Of a stretch of DNA of 60,000 nucleotides, positions 50,149-60,000 are shown piece by piece. The notes below the pieces were generated by a model. The model worked only from the letters and a program-made list of their open reading frames with translations. It ran no database searches and was not told the DNA's origin. Position numbers and translations under genes: made by a program. This DNA is from Owenia fusiformis (taxonomy: Eukaryota; Annelida; Polychaeta; Sabellida; Oweniidae): contig CAIIXF020000005.1 of assembly GCA_903813345.2 (NCBI GenBank), positions 34,725,375-34,785,374 of the forward strand. The letters are read 5' to 3'. Every line of letters begins with the position of its first letter. Position 1 is the stretch's first letter.

Positions 50149-52640
50149 CACAAGACAAAATCGTATAAAATAACTTGCAATAAACTCGGTATTGACCTTG
50201 TTATTATGGTCGTAGTTGCGGTTATTATTGAGTAATGGTACAGGTATCCGATATGGTATTGCAGCGTATACTGGAGTAATGGTACAGGTATCCTTGGATT
50301 TTAGCCCCGAATACCGAGGTTTATTTTTTCAATTATCGTGTATTATTCTTTTGTGTTAATATAAGTTAACCATCTAACTATTGGTATGACATGATTACCT
50401 TGTTCTATTAATATAGTGTGTAATGAATATGCTACATTTTGTATGTTCAAGTTGTAGACTGGCAACTAGTATTTATACGTTTAGGTTACATAGGCTCATG
50501 TTAATCCAATAATATAGATGAAGACAACTTTAGATACAAGATACCAATTCAAATCAAGAGTGAAAAGATGATATTAGTCTATACATTTTATGAATAATGC
50601 ATATTTGAATAAACATAGGCGGGTTATACTGTGAATGACGATATTAATCAAAATTGCAATAATTTTCTAACTAGATGCCTGTTTTATGAAAAGTATCACG
50701 GCTGGTGATCCTACATATCATTAGTATTCTCAGAAAGTCGGTATCCGAATCGGATACCAAGTTCTGACCAGCAGACGAACAACTAAGTTTGTTTATTTAA
50801 CGGTTAGATTTGTTGACTTACCGATGCGTATTACAATCTTTTTGGTCTCTTTTGGTTAATCACAAGTTTGATGATGTCAAAGGACCATGAGATAACACAT
50901 TGTCAGAGGAAAGATATCAATATCAGGTGTATATCGCATAGAAAAATATATATCAGAGTTAATTGTTTGCACTGATATGATGTGACTAAGTATTTATATT
51001 TCGTTTTATTTAATCCAATTTCCCGCCCTTGAGGTTTCAGACTGTGAAACTTAATATTCAATACTGACCAACTGCATAAATTAATATTTTCATTATGAAA
51101 TATATATTTTATTTCTCCAAGATATATAATTTTGAATTTGTTTATGTATTAAAGAGTGTGATTTAACGATAATTGATGAAAAATCAAATGAGGTTTAACA
51201 CATAAAAATGAGTGGGGGCGGGAGGGGGAGCGACACGCTATTACTCCGAACCTCGTTACTCCCAAAAATCCAAAACTTTTAAAAAAGTTAAAAGATTGGT
51301 AAAAAATACACTTTAATTGTAGTCTTCAATCTCCTTTATTGCAAAATTGAATGAAACGTTTAGAAACTGAGAAATTAAGTGTAACGGATAGACCTCAAAG
51401 AATAAATTACGAAATATAGGCCTAAATGACTAACAACATTACGTGTAGTTTTTTATGATATGAAATAGCGGGGTTCAGAAACGCATTGAACTTTAATAAC
51501 AGATGACGAATATTTTACAGACTGACAAATGATACACGAGTGTGCAAGCGCCTTGGTGAAAATAATTTATGATCCGAACCCGGGGATCCAAATCGCGATC
51601 TGTCAACAAAACCCCCACACACTCACATATCGGGTTAGCGCAAGCCTTAAATGTACAATATGCACGAAAGGTTTTCTTGTAAACAAAAAATACAATCAAC
51701 TCAATAATAATGATTCCCACGAATTGATTTCCTCGATCATTAATCTAGACCACATAATACTTGTTTGATTGCGGTTTTTGGTTCTTCACAGACAGGATAT
51801 TCAAGGGACTTATCTTGATTTCGGGCCTTGAATGCAGTCTATGGAGTTGCGTTAGGTTTTATGAAGTACTATTTTTAATTCCGCATATTAGATATCTCTG
51901 ATAAATAGCTATAATTTGATGAAAACAATATTACCATAGGCCTTTGAAATCAAAATAACCTGCCATATAGAAATCAATCCACATCATGTTGCTAACAAAC
52001 AGCATAATTCGGCATTAATACGAAGAACTGGACAACAAATAACAATATAATGTTGTTTTGATCCGGATTTTGAATATACAGTACTCTTTTCCCTCAAACC
52101 TATCTACCTCTTGGAAAAAAACTTAACTGGTTATTTTGTACCTTGAATCTAAACTTGATACATGTACGTTCAAAATATCAACGGTTACATATATTCATCA
52201 TTCAAAGGTTTGCCCTCGGCCCGACACTAAATTAAATCGGACCGTTTCAAGAGAGGAATGATAAATAGAAATCTGATTTGGGAAGCCATTGGATCTAACT
52301 CTAAGAAATTGTGTATTTAAATGATATAAGCCAAAAAATATTCTAAAAATTGAAACATTTTTTTTGTCTAATGGCTTCAGATAAATTAAATGATCGAACA
52401 ATCAGCAAGTCTAATTGAAAATAAGAGAGGAGGATAAAAATCGAATTTATCATATGATACTTCTGAATTTTTAGGATGTTCGTGGACTATATACGCCCCT
52501 CCTCAGACGCGCACCCCATTGGCACCCACAGGGAATTTCCCATGGGGGATGCGTCCATGCCCGTAGCCAGCTTTTTGTAAGGAGGGCTCGAACCACTCCC
52601 GACAGTACCCCCTCCCCCCCCAGCGAACAAGCTCGAGAAA
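50149..52640. other. AT-rich intergenic stretch, no gene recognised
   Basis: Only short unconvincing ORFs are present. A small direct repeat (GAGTAATGGTACAGGTATCC) occurs twice near 50230 and 50275. Confidence 0.5.
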
Positions 52641-52659
52641 GGGGGATCTGGAGGCCGGT

Positions 52660-53710
52660 CTGGGGGAAGAACGTCTTTGGTGCATTCTCACCAGTTTCGG
52701 GCGAGAAATGGGGGTCTGGGAGGTTCTCCCCTGGCAAATTTCGAAAATTTAACATCATTTAATTTGATGCATTCTGACCAATTTCAGAGCGAGAATAGGG
52801 GGTTTGAGTTCTCCCCCCCCAGAAAATTTCGAAAATTGAACATCATTTAGTGCATTCTGACCAGAACTGGGGGTTCTCCCCTAGCAAAGGAGGAGGGAAG
52901 TTAGCGCAACAGATTTTGGACAGTCATATGTTTGATTTTGGCCATTTCCTGGGGATTTAAACAGTTGCATATGTTAGGCGAATTCATTACCTCCAGGAAA
53001 ATCACTTCTACAGATGAGAAAATAATTTCGACTTTGAGACAGGGTAGATGCAAACAACCCACCCACATGTTTTTTTCTGAAATGTTTTCCTGATTTTCAA
53101 CCCCTTCCATCCTTGCTTTTTTAATTTTTCTTGCATCAATACGTTGTGTTTTGACACACAGTTAATCCCTTAAAAGGAATAAATGATTCCTTTTAGATAA
53201 AGTGGAAAACAATATTTCCCATGTTATTTTCCCATAGGAAAAGATCATTGCTTTCAGCTAAGTTTGGTCACCAATAATGGGTATCTTTAAAATCCCCTAA
53301 GGAATCACTTATTCCTTATAAGCGGTTGACTATGTGTGAAAATGCAACATATTGATGCAAGAAAAATTAAAAAAGCAGGGATGGAAGGGGTCGAAAATTA
53401 GGAAAACATTTCAGAAAAAACACGTGGGTGGGTTGTTTGCATCTACCCTGTCTAAAAGTCGAAATTATTTTATTATCTCTAGAAATGATTTTCCCGGTGG
53501 TAATGCATTGGCCTAACATATGCAATTGTTTAAATCCTCAGAAAATGGCCAAAATCAAACATATGACTGTCCAAAATCTGTTGCGCTAATTTCCCTCCTC
53601 CTTTCGAAAATTTAACATAATTTAATTTGATGCATTCTGACCAATTTCAGAGCGAGTATAAGGGGATCTGGGGAGGGGGTTCTTCCACCCCCAGATCGCG
53701 GAAGTTCTCC
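52660..53710. repeat. Minisatellite (~80-95 bp units) interrupted by a long foldback
   Basis: Units carry TGCATTCTGACCAATTTCAG, AGCGAGAATAGGGG, GTTCTCCCC and AAATTTCGAAAATTTAACAT. At least three lie before 52888 and one after 53602. Confidence 0.65.
52889..53601. mobile_element. Foldback element with ~300 bp arms (713 bp) inserted in the minisatellite
   Basis: Left GGAGGAGGGAAGTTAGCGCA then ACAGATTTTGGACAGTCATA; right ends TTGCGCTAATTTCCCTCCTCC. The arms continue through GATGCAAACAACCCACCCAC and TTTAATTTTTCTTGCATCAA. The centre carries small AAGGAAT hairpins. Flanks GCAAA and TTTCG join to GCAAATTTCG, as in the uninterrupted unit at about 52734. Confidence 0.75.
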
Positions 53711-54830
53711 CCCCCCCAGATCGCGGAAATGATGCGTACACCCGAACGACCCCCTCAACGACCAACAAATCTTCCAAAATCATACAGTTTAAACTTTTCA
53801 CCATTTTGAGCAGTTTCAAGTGGTTTTTAGGACCAAAGTTTTAAAAAGTGAACCCCCTTGGATTCTTGAAAAGTAGCCCCCTTGATAAAAACTGATTCTT
53901 AAGTCTTAAGAAACTGTTATATTCATCTTAGTTTGAGGAAATAAATGCGTATTACTGGATTGAGACATTTGATGACACCTATGGCGGATCCGGGGGGGGG
54001 GCCCATGGGGCCTGGATCCGCCACTGGACACAGTGTCGGTTTCCCGTCAGCTGCATTGATTGCATCATCATGGCAAAACGGGATTGAGTCTATATTGAAC
54101 TTATTAATTAAAAATCAACGGAAGTTTTGCTCATTCACCTCTTTAAGTGGTTAGGAATATCAAATAACTCGGACGTTGCTTTCTTGATCATAAATGTGAA
54201 CCCCCTTGTCGGGGTTCAGCCCCCCCCCACATAACATGACATAAGCTTGGTACGGGTCTGCACTTGGACTAGCCTTTAACCCTTATTTCTCCAGAATGTC
54301 TGTTTCTGTGTGCCCCCCCCAGTAACAAATCTACATGTATATTATCTCCATCCCAAAGGTGATCCGAAATTTGAAAAAGCAGAAGCGTATATGGACATTG
54401 GCAAGGTTATAGGGGAAGCGGGCTGTTACCCTTCATATTGTTACACTAGCCATGCGTCAAGCATACGGCGACTAGGACGGCGACCCGGACGGCGACCGCC
54501 TGCTTTTCCCAGTTTTAATCTAAACCGTTGCTCATATATTGCTATCATGATTGATTTTCACATCAAAAGTCCCAGTTTGTTAAAAAATACTGATGATACT
54601 TGATTTTCCGGAGTTACTATACATGTACATATTATTCAATGCTTTATTGTACTAAAAATCCCTTTCGGGTGAGTGTACAGCAAATAAACATGATAAAATA
54701 AAAATAAAACTATACATACAATTACAATAACATACAATGCAAATTTTACATGGCATATAATGACAATATAATGTGATTGACTGATCATTAGATGTATACC
54801 AACAACTACTATTAGCCTACATGTATATAT

Positions 54831-55193
54831 TTATATTGATAATATAGTTGATCTCTTTTCAATTATTTCATAAAGGTATTTTGCAAAGGTGATACACATG
54901 TTACCCTCAGCATTAAACATATAATAAGCCTTTTCTTCGGTAGTCAATACAGTTAGATTTGGGCAAATCGAGTTAAACGTATCAAAGTATTCATATCTCA
55001 TTTTTTCCAATTTTTGACACTCAAAAATAAAATGAGTTTCCGTACCAGTGTTGATTTTACATAATTTGCATTTTCTTTGATCTCTCGGAATTATTGGTCT
55101 TATATATCTTCCTCGCTCTATTTCTAAATTGTGTGCACTTATTCTTAATCGCGTCATAGATTTCCTATGTTCAGTGTTCTTTATTAAATTCAA
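54831..55193 (-). pseudogene. Retroelement-type C-terminal fragment (zinc-knuckle-like)
   Basis: The frame reads RLRISAHNLEIERGRY, then C..C at KCKLCKI and ETHFIFECQKLEKMRYEYF. This CxxC-(n)-HxxxxC arrangement after a RISAHxLxIExGRY motif is familiar from the ends of reverse-transcriptase ORFs in many invertebrate genomes. The rest of the polyprotein is not nearby, so it is a 5'-truncated insertion. Confidence 0.6.
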
Positions 55194-55583
55194 ATATGGT
55201 TCTTTTCCCCATCGTTTTTCCCCATCATATAAAGAATGTATTTAAAAGTCATAGGCTGGTGAAATTTACCTATAGATTTGCAACACAAGATCTTGATGCA
55301 TCCATTTAGAACATAACATGTTACAATAATTCAAAAGTGCGTTCATTAAAACCGGGTCATTAACAGCGGGGCATGAACAGAAGGCATGTGTATGGTGTAC
55401 AACTAAATGTATCCTCCGATGTGAAATGAAATGAACTCTCAAATACTGAGGCTGAGATGAACATTTATTTGGTTCTACATTTTCCTCATTAATAATAGTG
55501 ACCTAATTGCCTAATAACGCCTCCTTTAAAAGGGGAACTATACATGATACGTATGTTGGATGATTTTGATTTGTCTTGTTTTA

Positions 55584-55720
55584 TTATTCAACTGCTAGCC
55601 TTGTTGCATTTGGAATAAACGCAACAGGCGTTTGCAGTTCTATGTCATTTGTGAAATGAATTGATTTGAAAGGCATCACGGGAAGGGGGGAGTCGAAGCT
55701 GGCGCAAATACAAAATATGT
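55584..55720 (-). CDS. Candidate terminal exon of an unknown minus-strand gene
   Basis: Read on the minus strand, a good acceptor (ATATTTGTTTTCAG) precedes an open frame of 45 codons: IFCICASFDSPLPVMPF, then HFTNDIELQTPVAFIPNATR, ending LAVE and stop. The TAA is followed at once by an AATAAA signal. I do not recognise the product. It might belong with the minus-strand linker-like exon at 58660-58746. Evidence is only the splice site, open frame and polyadenylation signal, so chance is a real alternative. Confidence 0.25.
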
Positions 55721-55799
55721 CTGAAAACAAATATATGCTATCAAAGTCAATTGGATTATTTATACTGTAGTAGATCGGATGTTGTCGTTTCAAATATGC

Positions 55800-58650
55800 A
55801 ATCAGACGGCGTGTGCGGAATGTTACTTAATCAGTTCTCGGCCGATTTTTAAAATTCATGAGAAAATAATATCTGAAGCCAAGATGTTCTACTATATTGT
55901 GATAAGCTTTTTGACCCCGGTTTTTGACTATTAGCTTTTAGATTATGTGCAAGTTAAATAGCAGGGATTAATTTCCTAATGAGACAGATTTATATTTTGC
56001 AATCAGATTCAGACGGATTAAATTCTTCTCTCTTTTACAGGATGTGTATTTTCAATCAGACTTGCTGATTATTCTTCGGTTTATTTCAAATTTAATTTTA
56101 GAGAGATATATTGTTATTCAATTGTAAGAATTACAATATGGAAATAAATATAACATAACATATTATAAAAATCAACATCACGCCCGATGATCGGAAGTAA
56201 TGAACGGAGGGGGGAGGGGGTAGCCGATTTTGTCAAAAAATTCAACAAATCTTGAAGATTTATTGTTTCAAGAGAAAGTTTATAATTATAATTCAATTGC
56301 TAAATTAATAGGTGCATGACATTGGGAAATATGTTAAGTCTTCTACGTATTTTTTTCAACCGATAGGCTTCTTAGATATAAGATTTATTCAAAATAGCGC
56401 AGCGTCACAAACTTTCAAATGTCAATGTTTTTGCTATAAATATCAAGCAACGGGGGTCTACATTCTACACGACCTGTTTTTAAAAGCTTTGTAAAAAGTG
56501 CAGGACCGTAATCACATTTTGTCAATGGGGGGGGGGTCACTTTTCAAAACTTTCCAAGGGGGTTTACATTTGACAAATCTGGCCCCGCAATCACTTGAAA
56601 AGTGCTAAGAATGGTGACCCCCCCCCGAGTAAGGCCCTGCAGTCAATACATTTATGATTACAGCCTATCTAAAAACCGACGTCCTAGTTCTTTGATATTT
56701 TAACCACTTAGAGGTAAATGAGCATTTAGACAAAAATATCTGTCGATTTCTAATTAATTAGTTCATTATAGACTCAATCCCGTTTTCCCATGATGATGCA
56801 ACCAATGCAGGTGACGGGAAATAGTCACTGTCATCAAACGTCTTAAATGCGTTTAATGATGTAAATAGTTCATGCCGGGAAGGGAGGGGGGAGGGGCGCA
56901 TTTCTGTAATTTTACGTCATACTTTAAAATATATTTCACGTTCAAATCGAAGAATAAATAAATAATTTCTTTATTTCTAATAAAAATGACTTGGCTGTGA
57001 TACGTAACAGATTCTTGTAGTCATTTGATGACAAACGGTTAATTAGTGAACGGGCCGAGGATAAGCAGTATGTATCTTACTAAAAGCATGATCATTGTGA
57101 ACTTTTTATTCCTGAAAAATTCAGCTGGAGAATTAGATGTTCGGGTATAAAATCGCTTTTGGTCCGAGAATAAATGAGAGCCTCCTAATATTAAAAGTAT
57201 AATTATTCTGTAGTATAATATTATAATGTTTTCCAAAATGAATCTTAGGTTACATATTATAATATACATATATTGCACACGGTTATGAAGTATGCTTTTC
57301 CAAGGGGTTGCTGTCTTCTAGTTGAACTCTCCTACTCCAATGCTTCTTCTGGTATTTCCACATATTTTATCGATAGAACATTAAAGTTTAATGACAAAAG
57401 ACGATAAAAGAAACTTCAAAGTAAACTTGCGTATTTTGGTCTATTTCTTTATTGAGAGCATTTACAAACGCACGAATTTTATTATTTTAAGGCTAATTTC
57501 GTAACATATAATCTATTTAAAGCTGATGATTTTAAAGTATGTTCGGTTCAATTGTACAAAAAAATGAATAGTATTATAGTATAGAAAAATATACAACGAT
57601 TAAAATACGCATACTGTGCACACAATGTACAAGGATTGCCGAACTTGCATGCGCGTTCTTGATAATAAGAAAAAAGGTCGAACAGTTACTTAAATATCAA
57701 ACATTTTCATTTTTAAACATAGTAAATATTTGGATATTTAAGTCAAGAAAAGTATGATAACATTTATGATCGATAATTATTAATAACTCTCCATAGCCAA
57801 CAGCGACTGTGACGACATGTTTATTTACTTAGCTAATTAGACATTTACAATATTGTTAATGGTCGCAACGGATACTATAAGTAAGCAGTTCGGATACCAC
57901 GTTTGTATACGACAATAACAAATCCCAGGCAGAATGTTATCTAACAGTATCTGATCTTATTAGTTATTAATCAATTTGGATAACAAATATATTATCTCGT
58001 CGTATTGGAGTTTATTATATAGTGTTTCTCGTTGTGATATTAATTGGTAAGAGTCGCAAGTAGAGTTGTGATCTCATTTTGTTTTCCATATGACTCTGTT
58101 TCATTTTCTTATTCTGTTTTGTAACACATTTTAGTCTTAGATACTTCTACTTGTATGTAAATTTGTATAATATCTATTTGCTCTTGTATGGGAATATTAT
58201 TGTTTCATTCGAACTAATCACTGAGCTCATGCCTAATCTAAAAATCAAATGCTACATTTACTTAGATTTTTAAAATTTCGAAGAACTTTTACACAAGAAA
58301 TAACGGAAATATGTTTTACCATAAAAATAACATCATAAAAGAAAGATGACAATCTCATTTTTTACGAAAGACAGATCGGTGACAGTTGAAGTATGGATGA
58401 TTTGTCTTTCCTTTTATTCTTCAATTGTTGTTCAAATATTCTAGGACATTATTCTTATTATGTAATAAATCATCAGTAAGCAGCATGGATTCTTCAATCA
58501 TTAAAAATTTCATTGACACATATTAATGATACAATCTGTTATTACAACGAGCTGTTATTAGAGCTATAATTTTCAATCGTACCTTAGCTATTGGTAAAAC
58601 ATGTACATCAAGTAATTCAATAGCGGTACTCAACTAAGTTAAATATACGA
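55800..58650. other. AT-rich stretch, no gene recognised
   Basis: Contains G-tracts near 56210, 56527 and 56885 and AT-rich DNA. Reading both strands, I found no exon that I could support beyond the one at 58660-58746. Confidence 0.45.
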
Positions 58651-58659
58651 TATACTTAC

Positions 58660-58746
58660 ATAAAAATGGAGGTAAAGTAGTTGAGATTGTGGATTGTGTT
58701 GATGACCTGGGGGTGGTGGTTGTTGGACGGCTAGTAGTGGTAGTCT
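58660..58746 (-). CDS. Candidate Thr/Ser/Pro-linker exon of a minus-strand gene
   Basis: On the minus strand, TTTACAG precedes an 87-nt exon that leaves through T|GTAAGTATA, entering in phase 1 and leaving in phase 1. The reading is TTTTSRPTTTTPRSST then QSTISTTLPPFL. The GH9 linker exons at 32162-32293 and 36503-36730 are also phase 1/1, Thr-rich, contain TTQST, and end T|GTAAGT. This suggests a linker exon of a second CBM-bearing gene (GH9 or a mucin-like protein) running leftwards from beyond the right edge. No flanking CBM or catalytic exon was found, so identity stays open. Confidence 0.4.
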
Positions 58747-58759
58747 CTGTAAATTCAAA

Positions 58760-60000
58760 ACAAATTATTTCATATACGTATTTGTTGTTTTTGAAAAATG
58801 TGTCTTGGGAACAATTTTTTATTTATTTTTTTTATGATTTTTTTTATTTCAAAGAATAAGCATGCTAAAGCAACTGCGAAAAACAATTACAGTACAGTTA
58901 CATGGTAAACCTACATTTAACAATTTTACAATACAGTATTGGTTAAATATTTAGTCTTTAAGACAATTTGATTAGTAGTTGTAGATCATTCAGGATCATA
59001 ATTAATCATTTTTCTGTTTATTCTTTGTTTTGATTATTCTGTTTTGCAGTTTCCTTTAATTTTTGATTACTATAGATTGAGAACATTTTTGCCGGTGTAC
59101 ACAATTTATATGTTGACCATGATTTTCTGTTTAAATATAATCAATTATTATAATAGTAGACCTACTTGGATTAAATAAACAGCAAAACACATTTGTTGTT
59201 ATGAAATTGTTTAGTATGCCAAGGATAAACCCATATTTTATTTTATTTTGATAGTTGTAACTATGTATGCATGTAGTAAGTAAATAGACCAGCAACACGC
59301 GTATAGTAAGTGTGCCATTTCTGTCTTATTAAAACAATTTTACAAAATATTATCTTCATATTCTTCTGTCGAATCTGTTCATGTCATTTGTTGCAATAAT
59401 ACATTTTAATTCCTAGCGAAACATAATTTAACTTAGAATTCATAGTCTTCCACTACCTAGATTTCTCTAGATTTTCGATATACTTTTTTTACTGACCAAG
59501 AGACCTTTATTTTCGATTTTTCTTAGACTATTTAAATTCCCTTATATATAAAACCTTAGTTTTCAATATACTAGTATTACATATTTGAATTTAGAATTGC
59601 ATTTGTGAAATACATCTCTTTATTTCTGATTTAGCAGGATTAATAGACAAAGACGATTTAACGATGATTTAGTGTGTTAGTATTTGTTAATGTACATTAT
59701 TGTAAAGACTATTTTAAGTCACATTAGGTTACTTTCGTCAATGTTGTAATGGCACTCTGATTTCATGACCCTTACATCTCTTTTAATATTAATATTTCAT
59801 TTAAAAATGCAATTGCAAATGCACACTTACACCTTGCGCTCTTTTACTAATATGTGGTAACTAAAAATACAAACAATTTTGTTTTCATAATTAAACCTGG
59901 TGAAATATTAAGAAATTGTAAATTATATTTTAAACTTTACAAGTACAAATTAATACAAAATAATGTAAATATACTAATAAATGGATGGGAAATTCTAAAG
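58760..60000. other. AT-rich stretch to the window edge, nothing recognised
   Basis: Very low GC, with short T-runs and no open frame of note. It would be intron if the minus-strand exon at 58660-58746 is real. Confidence 0.45.

Noticed and set aside
52471-52758. Overlapping minus-strand ORFs of 95 and 62 codons in GC-rich sequence
   Set aside because: They coincide with the minisatellite and C-tracts; composition explains the open frames.
57300-57420. Minus-strand frame ending KYVEIPEEALE-stop, looks like a protein C-terminus
   Set aside because: Too short, no clear acceptor with phase support, no link to other exons.

Overview
The window is intron-rich, AT-rich animal DNA, most likely from a marine bilaterian invertebrate. 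The support is multi-exon genes with GT-AG introns of consistent phase, an animal-type GH9 cellulase with a CBM2 module, a Gly-X-Y collagen, a tRNA-derived SINE head, non-LTR retroelement pieces, and very many short foldback elements. I cannot name the phylum from sequence alone. Molluscs, annelids, brachiopods, echinoderms and hemichordates all fit. There are no prokaryotic operons or CRISPR arrays. Nearly all long uninterrupted ORFs in the repeats are spurious.

Layout. (1) 195-17606, + strand: the last three exons of a urea/proton symporter (DUR3-like, SLC5-type sodium:solute symporter fold), split by a 14.2 kb and a 2.6 kb intron. The 14.2 kb intron carries an uninterrupted collagen-like ORF with a signal peptide (7908-8582, same strand), a degenerate mariner-type transposon (9317-10370) and many foldback repeats. 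(2) 17.7-28 kb: no gene recognised. It holds a ~542 bp satellite, a ~63 bp minisatellite split by a foldback element, a ~140 bp tandem array inside a TGTCACC...GGTGACA-ended element, and a tRNA-like SINE head. (3) 28258-48258, + strand: a GH9 endoglucanase locus. A three-exon 5' cassette (signal peptide + CBM2 + Thr/Ser/Pro linker) is present twice in tandem, ~4.6 kb apart, each copy with its own upstream region and start codon. Both end in the same splice phase and can join ten shared downstream exons encoding a second small module, a Gly/Ser linker and a complete GH9 catalytic domain. Predicted products are 762 aa from cassette B and 736 aa from cassette A. The 5.8 kb intron inside the catalytic domain contains a decayed minus-strand non-LTR retrotransposon and an inverted partial copy of the neighbouring exon/intron boundary. 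(4) 48.3-60 kb: mostly repeats, with a retroelement C-terminal fragment on the minus strand (54831-55193) and two candidate minus-strand exons. One of them (58660-58746) has the same Thr-rich linker character and phase 1/1 structure as the GH9 linker exons, so a second, divergent gene may run off the right edge.

Biological reading. The locus suggests secreted cellulose digestion with two alternative cellulose-binding N-termini. The second cassette has diverged: its linker is longer by exactly four 24-bp units, and a 4-bp insertion has created a new in-frame splice donor. The symporter is an unrelated neighbour. All functional calls come from reading conserved motifs; no search or alignment was run.
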